A stretch of 64,000 nt of DNA from Paramacrobiotus metropolitanus (Eukaryota; Tardigrada; Eutardigrada; Parachela; Macrobiotidae). The stretch spans positions 1,240,001 through 1,304,000 of the forward strand of contig NW_026570237.1 of the NCBI RefSeq assembly GCF_019649055.1, written 5' to 3'. The notes below the pieces were generated by a model. The model was not told the DNA's origin. It made no database searches and saw only the letters and a program-made list of their open reading frames with translations. This document shows, piece by piece, positions 44,801 to 56,245 of the stretch (positions are counted from its first letter, which is position 1; each line of letters begins with the position of its first letter). The position numbers were made by a program, and so were the translations under genes.

Positions 44801-45564
44801 AGTGCATAGAGACTAATTAAAATGTTACAAAATTTAAATTTATTTAAATTTAAAAGTTAAATCACACTGATAAGTCGACTAACCCGCATTCGGCAGTCCG
44901 TTACTGTAGACTCGCATCTGCGCGTTGAGACATTCCATATCCTCATCACCAGCTTCACATTCCGCATCCGCTCCATCCTTCTCTTCCGCCGTGGCCACCG
45001 TTAACGACGGCACCGCAAACCACGTCAGCCGTTTCCTCTCCTTTCCATTCCGCAGCAACGGCAGACGGAAATACTGAGCTGCAAAATGCTGCTGGCACAC
45101 GAACGACGCGGAACGCAACTCAAAGTCCTCCTTTCCCTGGCGACACACATCCACCCATTTCTTCCGCCGCACAGCATCCTTAGGGAATTTGAAGACTGCG
45201 CGTTTTTTGTCCTTGGTGTCGGATAAGCGATACGTGCAGAGAACGCACTGATCATCCGCGGATGTTGAGGGTTGTGGGTTTTCACCAGTCAAATCCGTCA
45301 CAAGACTCACAACTTGGGACGAAACTGGTTGGAGAAGTTCGAGGATATTGGAAACTTCTGCGGGTGGAGCGGGGACGCTGGCACCAGGTTTGGGTTTGAT
45401 GGGAACGAACGAGGAGACTGGGGGTGGCGGGAGAGACGAAGGAGATGATGGATCCGAGGGTGCAGCTGAGCAGACGATAAAGTACTGCAGCTCTCCCGTC
45501 GGAGTCCGGTTGGCAATAACGCTTTGCAACATGCTGTGGTCTGGTCGCTGCGCGGATCGGGTGG
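41305..45564 (-). CDS. Gene F: single-THAP / PR-SET / C2H2 zinc-finger protein
   Basis: Exons 45564-44884 (ATG at 45532), 44507-44415, 44291-44154, 43857-42452, 41862-41305; coding length 2,844 nt, 947 residues, divisible by three. Order: Pro/Ser-rich start, one THAP, linker, zinc-knuckle pre-SET, PR/SET, acidic region, Lys-rich region, about nine C2H2 fingers. Most diverged THAP-PRDM gene here and the simplest, so it may resemble the ancestor. The weak point is the GTTAGT donor at 44883; if unused, the THAP part (stop at 44879) and the PR/SET part are two genes. Shares a short intergenic region with gene G. Confidence 0.65.
42452..44507 (-). CDS. Gene F linker, pre-SET, PR/SET and first finger exon
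   Basis: Linker VDVPFGPSRLVIPSQ; pre-SET YCPECEIFGPEPCWQH and VPLAKASLPSVLRF; PR/SET with SVFGPMRGV, DYACNWMKYV, NVAVAIRDNQIFFV and LKLCYSQKY (catalytic-type Tyr kept). The same exon continues through an acidic/Lys-rich stretch (RKRKRKEI) into four fingers and ends inside the fourth, AHIQ|IH. Confidence 0.8.
44884..45564 (-). CDS. Gene F THAP exon
   Basis: Acceptor TTTCGTACAG, first ATG at 45532 (MLQSVIANRTPTG). Pro-rich segment, then THAP: CVLCTYRLSD...VFKFPKDAVRRKKWVDVC...FVCQQHF...LTWFAVPSL, with C-x2-C and C-x2-H and the AVPSL box. Tail acidic. Either spliced at G|GTTAGT (phase 1) or terminated at 44879. Confidence 0.75.
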
Positions 45565-45952
45565 CTGTACGAAATAAAGACAGACAATTATTCAGTGGAC
45601 TTCTGCTATAAAAAACCAATCGAACGATTAAAGTGAAAGGCCAAGGGCGCTCAAAACGCTGAACTGAGAAGGAAATACTGTTGCTCCGTTTGAAACGATG
45701 GGCCGTAATGGCAGCCGCCTTCGAGCGCCTGTTTGTAAAGATTGTTGCGCGTTTGGTAGTTTTCCTGTTTCCAGTTTACTGTTTGCAGAACACTGAGAAC
45801 ACATTCTATTTTTTACTGCATCAGTTTCTCGTTTTTTCGTAAATTGAATGTTATAAATTTGTTATAAATTTCCGTTTTTTATGTGGATGGCTGTCTTAGC
45901 ACCCTTTAACAGATTTATCCACCATTTCATGTTGAAGTGTTAATGATTAATC
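45565..45952. promoter_or_regulatory. Head-to-head intergenic region of F and G
   Basis: Only ~390 bp separate the first recognisable F exon (minus) and the G start codon (plus). Contains GGCCGTAATGGCAGCCGCC, loosely like a YY1 site. A bidirectional promoter is inferred; upstream non-coding exons could also lie here. Confidence 0.4.
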
Positions 45953-46739
45953 ATGTCATCATCTGCAGAAGACCCTGAAAATTCCATCGATTTTGATGCA
46001 CGACAACCCGAATCAACATCACCTTCGCGAAAACCACGGCATATTTGGTCACACGCGGAATCTTTGATTGCGTTGCGTTCTTATCAGTCTCATGGTGGAT
46101 GCACTGCCAAGCCTCACGAGCGAGGGAACTTATGGCGCGATGTTTTCGCGGATCTGCGTAAACACAACAGACACGAGATCGTCTCGCCACGCGCTGTACG
46201 CGATCACATCACGCAGCTGTTGAAGGATTTCCGCGAGGGAACGTTGAAGCCGTCCGCTGATGAAGCTGCAGTGGAATTAAAAGCGAAATTAACTGAAGTA
46301 TGCCAGCGGCAAACGGAGCACCTGAAGACTCGTAAAATAAAAGTAAACTTGAATGATGCGGAGAAAAAGCAGTGCAAGACGTTGCATCGGTGGTCGGAAG
46401 AAGAAACACTGATAGCGCTGCGATCCTTCCGCGCGCGGAACGGATACACCGCCGTGAACCAACAACGGGGGATTTTATGGGGCAGCATCCTGCAGGATTT
46501 GCGGGAGAAGGGAATGCCGATTGTGTCAGCCCGTGCGGTGCGCGATTACGTTACTAAATTGCTTAGAGATTTTCGGAAGGAAAATCCGGGTTTGGAACGG
46601 AACACTGGTTCTAGGTGGAATGCAACCATGGAAGTTCTGTTGGAAATCTGCCAATTGGAGGAAGGACGAGGGGATGTTGCAGATGACATATGCGGGGATT
46701 CGACGGCTGTGGGAACGGGGGGTCGAAAAAGAAATCATG
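45953..46739 (+). CDS. Gene G exon 1: two Myb/SANT-like domains
   Basis: Repeat 1 HIWSHAESLIALRSYQSHGG...LWRDVFADLRK...SPRAVRDHITQLLKDFR; repeat 2 HRWSEEETLIALRSFRARNG...LWGSILQDLRE...SARAVRDYVTKLLRDFR. The W, W and helix pattern fit trihelix/Myb-type DNA binding. Splicing at CATG|GTATGG keeps phase 1; without it the frame stops at 46774. Confidence 0.7.
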
Positions 46740-49700
46740 GTATGGCTTCTTCTGACGGTTGGTTGAGCAGCTGAAGTTTTTTAATAGGGATTTTTTAATT
46801 CACCGTTTGCAATTAAGATACTTCTCGCAAATATTTGTGTATAGATAAGTATAAAGTGGATTTTTTTAGGGAAAATAATTCTTATGGCTAGGTTGTTGTT
46901 TGTAGACTATAAAGCTAGTGTCAGTCAAAATTTTAGACTGTTGTTTTGAAAACAATTAATTTCGCGCAACAACAGCAACATACAGGAAAAATGGCAAGAA
47001 ATTGACGGCAGTTGTGTGTGCACGTAAGTAATCAAGTTGGAGTTGAGTGACTTTGGTTTGATCGGTAGATTGATAACTGTAGTTCTGTAAATAATGTAAT
47101 AGGTTCCATTTCTCATTGTAGAAGCTCCTGTCCAACCGAAAACTATCGCTCGCGCTTTAAAAGAGCGAAATTTTTCCCGCTTATGTAAGTAAACATTATT
47201 TGTTTGTTTTCGGTAGTGATTTGGTGAAAAACTTCGCAGCGGAAACTTGTGTGAGTTACTATCGGGTATGGCAAACGATGCACTGTCTTCGGTACTCGCT
47301 TTCGTTGTTAAATTGCTAGAAAAGTAACTTTTTGCGCATAGTTTGCTGGGTAATATGCTGTACTTCATGTGCTTCGTAGATTGCCCCGACTGTGATGTGT
47401 TTTTGGATAAGGCATGTCCCGTGCATTCGCAGCGTGTCTGTGATGCGCCAGTGATTCCTCTCGCCATTGCTTCCTTGCCGAGCGTCTTGGAATTTATTTC
47501 TTTTGGTATTTCCGGTACGACGGCGTTTCTGTTACTTAATATCAGTGCATTACGTGTTTTGTTTTTTTCTCTGCTAAAATTTTACTTTGCGTCATAGCGA
47601 TTAATGTGTAATTGTATTTTATTCTTAGGGCTTCCGACAGGTGTTCAAGCTAAATCGGCCATCCCGAAGTTGACTGTTTTTGGACCGCTTCGTGGCGTTA
47701 TTGCTCATGATCTCGAGAAGAAAGACTCGCTGTCCACAACTTGGTCCGGCCAGGAAAATGAACCTGTATACGCTCTTCCTGATCTGAATGGAGACTGCGT
47801 CAGACGGATCAAGATGGACTCTGTTCACACGTGCAACTGGTTGAAATTTGTGCGGCGGGCTGCTGATGCACGGGAACATAACCTAGCGGTTTACGAAACC
47901 AATGGGGAAATTTATTTCCTTACCATTAGGCCCCTGGCTCCTGGCGAAGAATTAAAGTTTTGGTATTCGCAGAAATATGCACAGTCAATCGGGCTTTGTG
48001 ATTCTGTTCCAGACCCACGTAAGTGTTTGAAATTTTTTTAACGGTGCTAGGTAAATTTTAATTTTTCTATCTAGTAGCTTGTTTTCTGTGTATCAGATGA
48101 CAAAGCCAGAGTCGTTCCGCCGAAGTTCAAGAAAATATACAGTTTTGAATCGACATTACCGGCGAATCTGCCTGATGATGATGATAATTCTGGCGCGTTT
48201 GTGGAGGAATTTCTGGGAGATGGCGGTAGTGGAATCGAATCGTCCGATAGCGCGGATCTGGCGCCTACTACTTCACGAAATAGCGAATGGATCGATGAAA
48301 AAGACAAAGACGAAGATGTTTCCATGGGTATGTAAATTTATCCCTAAAATAACTAAATTATTAAATAAGAAAACAATTTGAATGAGTCATTTTTAAACTG
48401 CAAAATGGGTGATGTTTTGGCAGAGGCGGACCAAGAAGAGGAAAAGGATGTTCCCCACAACCCTCCGGGGGAGGGGGGTAGGCCGATCAAAAGCCGTCAC
48501 AAGTGGTCAAGAGAGGAAACCACGGCTGCGCTGAGGCTGTATATCGCTTACGGAGGTTGTGGTCTCGAATCGCGGGACACGGCCAATCGCGATACCCTGT
48601 GGCAGAATATCTACAATGACCTCATTGCTGCGCGTTTCAAGATAACCTCCGTTCGAGCTGTTCGTGAGCGTATGCTCAATGTGATGAAAAAATTTCAAAC
48701 GGACATGTCAAATGAAAAGGACATTGTGCTGGATTCCGTGGGTGAGTTGCTGCGGGAAATCTTCCAGTTGCGGAAAGAGAGTCGCCGACAACTGAAGATC
48801 AACAAAAATCCTGAAGCTGGGGAAGAAGCGGAAACTATAACTCAGCACTCTCCAGATCAGATTAACGTCAAGAAATGCCGGCATCGATGGTCGAAAGAGG
48901 AAACACTTGCAGCTTTGCAGTTGTATTGCACGCATGAAGGATATCGTGTGGGCGCGAACCGCGCAGGACTTTGGCAGAGAATTTATGATGGTCTGATCGG
49001 CGCGAATTTCAGAATAATTTCCCCGCGTGCTGTGCGCGAACATGTGTTTAAACTGATGGCCAGTTCCCAGACAGATGATGAAGGGACTGCGCTGGATGCA
49101 ACAGGTGAGATGTTACGAAAAATCCGCCAGCTGGAAAAAGACAGTGAAAATGAAGCTGCAAACAAGAAACAGCAGCGGCTCGAAAAGATGAATGCATCGG
49201 CAGCTGCATCGACGAGTGGTCCAAAAAAGCGGCGGTTTTATCCAAAGCCACGGACGATGTTGCCACCGACGGAAACGGTGTACCCTTGCCTCGAGTGTCT
49301 GGTCAGTTTTACGTCGGAAAAACTGCTGGAGATCCATAATCTGGGCCACAACACGGCCGATACTGCAAAGTGGGACCAGTCCGATGGGATTGTTTGTCCA
49401 GAATGTCAGAAAACATTTGAAAGCATCGTCAGCTTGATTGCACACATCATGGAGCATAAGAAAGTGTACGCGCCGCGGGTGCAGTGCGCTCAGTGTCACC
49501 GCTATATTGCAGCACAATTTTTGGCCAGACATATGAGGGAAATGCATCCGAGCGAGGCTGGCACAACATCGAATGTCTGCGACGAATGCGGCGAAGAGTT
49601 TCCGACACCACGGAGACTTGCTTTCCACATTAAGGTAAACGATAACAAAAATTTAAAATGCCGTTTTTCATTTAGAAAAAAAATTATGTAAATTTCAGTT

Positions 49701-50606
49701 TGGTAACTTCTACTGATAATTATTGCGTAAATTTTCGCGTAGTGCTACCTACACAAATGTATGTGCTACCTACACAGATGCCGCTTGGTAGAGTTAGCTC
49801 AAACCTTAATTAATTCATGTAATATATTGATGGTTCTGCTATAATTGATTTCCATGATCCACAGTTAGACCACATGATGAGGAAACGCAAAAAGCAATCC
49901 ATTAAAAATGTTCGGCATTACCTCTGCGTGCTTGTAGTGCAGAAATATTAATATTCTAGATTTCATCACGTAAATCAGATAAATTAATGGGTTACCATCT
50001 CGTGAAATAAATGAATTATTTCCGATCTCATCACTTTGAGATGCTTACTGTTTGCTCCTACAGGGAATGCATTCGGCGAAACCGTGTGCCATATGCGCCA
50101 AGATGTTTTACACCTGGGTAGAGTTGGGGCAACACGCCCTCTCCCACCAGCAGCCCGACGGCTACCACTGTCCGCAGTGCAGTTTTATCTGTCCCACCTA
50201 CACCAAACTAGCGCGCCACGTCGCTAACTACCACGATGTGCGCAATCTGACCTGTTGTCCGGTGTGCAACATGATGTTCACGTCCAGGAACCGGCTGAAC
50301 GGTCACATGCGCAACCACGCGGAAGGATTCCAGCATGACTGCGGATTGTGCGGTAAGAGCTTCCGGACGCGGAGCACACTGCAGTATCACAAGCGCTGGT
50401 CGCATGGCACGCAGCTCAAGGAGAAGTTCCGACGCCTGAAAGAAAAAGCCCCGGCCAGAGACTATACGGCTCCGCGGAAGCGCATGCGGTTCGAGGAGTT
50501 CACGTATAAATGCGAGGAGTGCCGGTTTGGGTTTATGACGGAAGGCCGTTGGCTCCGGCACAAAGAGAAGTTCCATTACGATGGGGCCGATGTTCCGTCT
50601 ACGTAG
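45953..50606 (+). CDS. Gene G: Myb/SANT-like x2 / PR-SET / Myb/SANT-like x2 / C2H2 protein
   Basis: Exons 45953-46739, 47122-47184, 47380-47514, 47629-48018, 48097-48327, 48424-49634, 50064-50606; sum 3,360 nt, 1,119 residues. Order: two Myb/SANT-like helical domains, short linker, zinc-knuckle pre-SET, PR/SET, acidic linker, two more Myb/SANT-like domains, about nine fingers. Same scaffold and phases as gene F, but SANT-like modules where F has a THAP. By family: DNA/chromatin binding plus histone methyltransferase. Alternative reading: 45953-46774 is a separate intronless gene ending at its own TGA, and the PR/SET gene starts downstream. Confidence 0.65.
47122..48327 (+). CDS. Gene G linker, pre-SET, PR/SET and acidic linker exons
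   Basis: 47122-47184 linker (APVQPKTIARALKERNFSRL). 47380-47514 pre-SET YCPDCDVFLDKACPVH, VIPLAIASLPSVLEF. 47629-48018 PR/SET: TVFGPLRGV, VHTCNWLKFV, NLAVYETNGEIYFL, LKFWYSQKY. 48097-48327 acidic linker (LPDDDDNSGAF...). All phase 1. Confidence 0.8.
48424..49634 (+). CDS. Gene G exon with second Myb/SANT-like pair and first fingers
   Basis: Repeat 3 HKWSREETTAALRLYIAYGG...LWQNIYNDLI...SVRAVRERMLNVM; repeat 4 HRWSKEETLAALQLYCTHEG...LWQRIYDGLI...SPRAVREHVFKLM. Then fingers YPCLECLVSFTS...HNLGH, CPECQKTFESIVSLIAHIMEH, CAQCHRYIAAQFLARHMREMH and CDECGEEFPTPRRLAFHIK|, the last split by the intron. Confidence 0.75.
50064..50606 (+). CDS. Gene G terminal zinc-finger exon
   Basis: Acceptor CTCCTACAG, phase 0 (GMHSAKPC). 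Five fingers, then TAPRKRMRFEEFTYKCEECR and a last finger before the stop. Clearly homologous to the last exons of F and H. Confidence 0.75.
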   Translation, partial: GMHSAKPCAICAKMFYTWVELGQHALSHQQPDGYHCPQCSFICPTYTKLARHVANYHDVRNLTCCPVCNMMFTSRNRLNGHMRNHAEGFQHDCGLCGKSFRTRSTLQYHKRWSHGTQLKEKFRRLKEKAPARDYTAPRKRMRFEEFTYKCEECRFGFMTEGRWLRHKEKFHYDGADVPST

Positions 50607-51145
50607 AAAGTGTTTTGTTTTGTCGCTGTTGGCGGTCGTTAAATTGATTTTAGCCTTTCTGTTGACCTTCTGCCTTCCAGAAAATTTATATATGGAATGC
50701 AGTTTTTAGTTTTGTAATCTGTACGACTATGCCATTTTATGGTTGTTGAGGCTGCTGGCTAATTCAATTTCTGTTCTACTGACATGGTTTCCTGCATCTC
50801 CCTACGATCTCTTGATTTTGCGGTTTTCGTTGAGAAAATAGAGGAAAATACGTTGGTTACGTAATAATGGTAATATTAGCTTTCCACCTTCGCAGCCGGC
50901 ATCGCATACCGTGCTGGTGAATCTGTCACAGTGTTTAATAAGTGTTTAGTGTAAGCAGCGACATAACCGAACTGCGAACTGCGAGCAAACTATTCATCAC
51001 AGAGTAGCTGCTCAAAATTCCCGCCAAAGCCGGGACATACTCTGTATTTGTCGGTTCACGATGCTATCCCGTGATTAAGAGAATAAAAGTGGCTGTTGGT
51101 CACAAACAGTACACGTCGCATATACAGTGTATATCATCATAATAT
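50607..51145. other. 3' flank of gene G
   Basis: No ORF; AT-rich. An AATAAA occurs near 51080, too far to assign with confidence. Confidence 0.4.
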
Positions 51146-51608
51146 TGACATGCTATGCGGAAGTCGCACCGCGACAACCGCACTAGATGACCAAACCTAC
51201 TCAATCGGTAGAGTGGGAATATGCTCTGGACTCCGTAAGTGGTACTACTGCCTACTTCCGCTAGGTACGAGCGGATTGCTGTGCCTAACGAAAGTTACCG
51301 AAACCCAAACACTCAGGAACTTCCCAAATGTTTAATCACCAAACCGAACGAACGAACAAACAGAACAGAACAGAACGAGATATGAACTTCCTTCTAACCT
51401 AGAGTCACACGACCTTTCAGCTAGAAACAAGCTCACAGATTTAGTTGAAGTTAGAAACTTCAGACTCATTAGTTAAACCAGAATCGTGAATCGCATTAGC
51501 GATCAAATCCGTTAGATAAGAACAGCAAATCGTACATAACGGAACAGACAACACGTACGTCATAACAGGGAAAGTACGTAATACGCGCAAACTACGCATA
51601 GCGCGTTA
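51146..51608 (-). repeat. LTR (3' LTR of the Gypsy element)
   Basis: Direct repeat of 55787-56245; begins TGACATGCTATGCGG and ends GCGCGTTA on the plus strand. Confidence 0.85.
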
Positions 51609-52507
51609 CCCCCACTGCTACAGAATTAACGTCCGCGTTAATCAAAGCAAACAAGCAACAGAAAATCAAAGAAAACTCATAATCCAGGAAAGTACCGTGA
51701 TCCTGGGGGATCCGTTTCATCATTCGCGTGTGGAATCCGCGGAGTGACGGGGTTCGAATGGAGGTCCAAGTTGATGAAGTTGGTGTTCCGTCCAAGTCCT
51801 CCGAAGTTCCTCGTTCCATGCGCGTCCAGTTTTATCGTCAGTCCATCCAAACGTTTCGTTTCCAGGTGAGGTTTTCATCCATCCTCTCCCTCCGAAGAGC
51901 TCGAGGATCCGCAAGCCGACAGGCCACAGCCAGTCAGTCAACAACACAGATTACAACGGATGGATACCGTTTATCCATCAGCATCTTCAGTGCACCAAAA
52001 AGTGGATACATAATTTCCACATTTCCACTAATAACTGCAATTACCCCCACTGCAAGTTTGCACTTGCAGTCAAACGATCAAACACGGTCAATCACAACCA
52101 GATCACAAGAACCGATACGATTGCATGGTTCTTCATAAAAATTAAACAAAACATAATCAGTATCATCCAAGAATAATTCCCGGATGATGGATTCAAATCT
52201 CAACTGGATTATAAACATCCAGTTATCAAAATCAAACGGTAATCGTAATTACTGCTCCAACTGCAGAATCAAAATGACTTTAAAATCATTTTTACAGAAA
52301 TCAAACACTGCACCGCAGCACAGCGTTTCGAACACGTAACTACCACACCGGCGGCTACGGCACATAACACAGTACTCGATTAATGAGTACTTATGTTTCC
52401 CACACAACCAGTTTTTGTAACTTCCTGCGGTTATGAGTAAAAGCAAGTTGCACTGTCAGTACACCACTGACAATAAAACAGCGGACTCACAACGTAGCAG
52501 TGAGGAT

Positions 52508-52954
52508 TTAAGCATGAGCAGAACATTGCTCACATTCTGATTCCATTTTCCACAATTCAGCATTCATTCCAGGCCAGTAATAGTTTCGCAAAACATACTT
52601 ACGAACTGACCAATAATCATGTAAATTACCAGCATGGAAACTTTTATGGCAATCTCGTAACAAGTCCTGACGGCTAGCTTCCGGTACAACCACGCGGTGT
52701 CTACCGTACCTACCGCCCTTGCTACGGTACACGATACCACGATAAACATGAAATCCTTTCACGATCTCTCTTTCATCCCGACTCATCTCTGCCTCAGGAT
52801 TCTCGATCAGAAACTTCAAGCGCTTTACATAAGCACTGCCACTTTGCTTCCGCCGCCAACCTACACGAGCTTGAGCACCCCACTGCAAAGCGAGTGCCCT
52901 GTCGGACGGCGTACCGAGCAGAACTGAACATGAGCGGCATCGCCCCCACTGCAA
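52508..52954 (-). other. Integrase H2C2 remnant of the Gypsy element
   Basis: HKSFHAGNLHDYWSVRKYV...YYWPGM...CEQC matches the H2C2 zinc-binding domain of Gypsy integrases. Fossil. Confidence 0.75.
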
Positions 52955-54942
52955 GTTTCCTTCCGTGCAGTAAACTCTTGTGCACGATTAAACTGCACAG
53001 TAAAAGAATTTACTTCCGGTTTGCGCATTAAAAACAATCCCAAACTATTACTTTCGGGATGCTTTCCCATCGACTTCTTCATCATGTAAGCTTTAGTCAC
53101 CTGATCCGGTGGTTCAGCTGTCACGGGCTTACGAGGTTCCGTACTGGTGCATTTCTTTCCCACATGCGCACCATGGCATTTAAAACAAATCGGTTGTCCG
53201 TCTGGGAAATACCACTTCGCGTAATTAATGGTCACCTGCTTACCATTATCAACTGCACTTCCTTCGGACTTCTTCGCCTCATTACTAGCAGCCTTAACTG
53301 CACTGCTATCTGTCTCACTTGGCTTCCTGCCAACGAACTGTTTCGAATCAGAGTAACCAGAAATAGGGTTACTATTACGCAGTTTATACTGCAGCTTCAG
53401 TTCTGACAAAAATTCTTCAACATCAGCCACTCTTTTCTCCTCCATGTACTTGAACCAAAAGAAACGGTTCTTCTTTAAACCCTGCTTCAGATAATACACC
53501 CGTTCAGATTCATTCAGATCCAACTTCTTGAACGACGTAGTGAACCAATCAACATACGAGTTTGGTGTATCATCATTACTGAAATGACGATCAGCAATCT
53601 TATCACGAACTGCCATTAAATCTTGCTCATCCGAGAAATGTTCCCGGATCATCTTCTTCCATTCAGACCACTTCAACTTCTTACTTGAATCGTACTTATC
53701 TAAGTACCAGGTAAGCGCCGTACCAGTGAGGCAGCGCGACAAGCACTTACGGATGACGTCACTGTCCGACCAACTGTTGTGGTTTTTACAGTTATCCACA
53801 CTCTGAATAAACTGTTCCACCTTATTCGTATCCGTTTTCCCATCAAACTTCTCAGGATACATTGTATCAGTCCTGAATGCACCTTTCATTGCATCAGTAA
53901 ACTTATCCATATCAAACGGAGCGGAAACAGTACTACCGCCCTTGGCTTCCTGTTCTTTTAAACGACGATCAAGTTCAGCAACCTTTGCTTCCATCTTGGC
54001 CAAAGCAATTGTGCTAACTTCTGAAATCGTTGGTGAGGGACTACGCGACTCACCCAAACATTCCTGCATATTATGAGCACGCTCACGCAAATCCAGAAAT
54101 TCTTCCAGTTTCTGGTTATCTTTAACCACAAAGACGGGCTTATGAACAGCACTGTACAGCTTTCGTACAGGTTCAGCCATATCCTGTACTACTACGCTGC
54201 GTCGACCTGTTTCAACATGCGGAACAAAAGTGACGTCATCATCGACTGCATGGCGTCTATTATTCCTATCAATTTTCCACTTATCAACAGCAACTTTAAA
54301 TGCTGTTTGTTCGGCCAAAAAACTCGCATACTTTTTATTCAAGGCAGCTGTGCCTTCTTGAAAACTTTTCTGCGCCTTCTGCTTCTCCAGCTGGAACTTC
54401 TGCTTTTCCAGTTGCAACTTCTCGCTTTCTTTATTCACATGCTCGAACGCATCCTGCATTAGCTTTGCGTCTCGAGTACGCATAATGCCAAGCAACTTCA
54501 CTTGATCAGCCAACTCATTACGACGATCAACCAAACAGTCGTATTTATCAACTAGATCATTATGCTTATCAACTAAACCATCATGCTTCAAAACCAATGC
54601 ATGATATCGGAACTTTTCTGCATCCAGTTCTTTGCGTAACTGATCAACCACGGCAGCGGCTGATGACTCATCGCTTTCTTTGCCAACTTTCTGACTGTAG
54701 TGAACATCAGCGTCTTCAATACGCTGATTATCTACAGCAGCCAGTTCCGTATCGTTATCATCGTTATCTTGAGTAACAACAGCTGAATAATCTGGAGCAT
54801 TATTAATTTGCTCCAAAACCTTATTCATTTCTGTCAAATCCAAATGTTGAGTTACCGCGGTATCCTTCGCAGTACCACTCAAACCACTAGCTGACAGTGC
54901 ATTGCCCTCAGTGACGGCAGCTTGCACACCGCTTTGCTGCAC
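52861..54942 (-). other. Gag-like region of the Gypsy element
   Basis: Coiled-coil rich start, then the Gypsy gag core (YPEKFDGKTD...VEQFIQSVD...ALTWYL) and a zinc knuckle CFKCHGAHVGKKC. Part of a broken element. Confidence 0.75.
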
Positions 54943-55786
54943 ATCCGACCCTGAACGAGCTTTACTGCTATCTGCTGCTGACTGAACAGGCTTTTTGTTG
55001 GCAAGATACTACATCCATTTTTCATGCAGTTCAGTGCCGTATTGCTGATCATAATCATGCAAGGTCAGATGGATCGTTCGACGGGCGGGAATCTTCCTTC
55101 CTGCCTGAATCCACTGATCATAACCTCCTGGTTTTTTACCACCATTAAGATCATATTCAACCCATTCTTGACTTAATTCTCCAGTACGTGGGAGAACAAT
55201 TTCCCACTTCTTACAGAAATCACCAACCTTTTCGTCTTCAGGTAGAAACCACTGCACAGTAGGCGGGGATAAGTAATCCGCCTTCTTTAACATGGCTTCA
55301 AACTCATCAACATTTATCATCCCTTTTCGACGGGACGGTTTACTTTTGCCAGTTGACGGCTCTTCTACACCGTCCTCCTGTCCAGCGGTTAATGCTGATG
55401 GTTCAATCACTGTACCATCCATTGCACCTGCTTGACAAACAACAGACAAGTAATCCAGGTCACCGAACCCGGATGTAAGTCTGCTACACGAATAACAGGG
55501 CTTACGCCACCACTTCTCAGTACAGTCAGTACTATTTACCAGTACGAGTACAGTACGGACTCCCGTCCAGCACCTGGCTCGCACTTAGGAACCGTGCCTC
55601 GCGCAACCCTCTAAGGTCACTGCGGTACACACTGCGGTCTAGCACCTGGTTCTCACTTAGGAACCTTGCCTCACGGGATTCTCTGAGAATCCACGTGGTC
55701 AACCAACACAACCACAAAACGCCAAAACCAATACCACTTACCAGACGATCCAGATTCCCAGGGTTGTTAAAATCCGTTGCGCGCCA

Positions 55787-56245
55787 TGACATGCTATGCG
55801 GAAGTCGCACCGCGACAACCGCACTAGATGACCAAACCTACTCAATCGGTAGAGTGGGAATATGCTCTGGACTCCGTAAGTGGTACTGCCTACTTCCGCT
55901 AGGTACGAGCGGATTGCTGTGCCTAACGAAAGTTACCGAAACCCAAACACTCAGGAACTTCCCAAATGTTTAATCGCCAAACCGAACGAACGAACAAACA
56001 GAACAGAACAGAACGAGATATGAACTTCCTTCTAACCTAGAGTCACACGACCTTTCAGCTAGAAACAAGCTCACAGATTTAGTTGAAGTTAGAAACTTCA
56101 GACTCATTAGTTAAACCAGAATCGTGAACGCATTAGCGATCAAATCCGTTAGATAAGAACAGCAAATCGTACATAACGGAACAGACAACACGTACGTCAT
56201 AACAGGGAAAGTACGTAATACGCGCAAACTACGCATAGCGCGTTA
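55787..56245 (-). repeat. LTR (5' LTR of the Gypsy element)
   Basis: Partner of the LTR at 51146-51608; differs only by a few small changes. Confidence 0.85.

Larger units (their letters stand above)
51146..56245 (-). mobile_element. Ty3/Gypsy LTR retrotransposon, broken, minus orientation
   Basis: Two long terminal repeats (51146-51608 and 55787-56245) of ~460 bp, nearly identical, flanked by ATAT/AATAT. The 5' LTR is the right one: a primer-binding-like TGGCGCGCAACG follows it, and a purine tract (GCAGTGGGGG) precedes the left LTR. Parts: a short 5' ORF (55584-55009), a Gypsy-type gag (54942-52861) and an integrase zinc-binding remnant (52954-52508). Most of pol is absent, so it is a broken fossil; the similar LTRs suggest a recent insertion. 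Confidence 0.85.
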
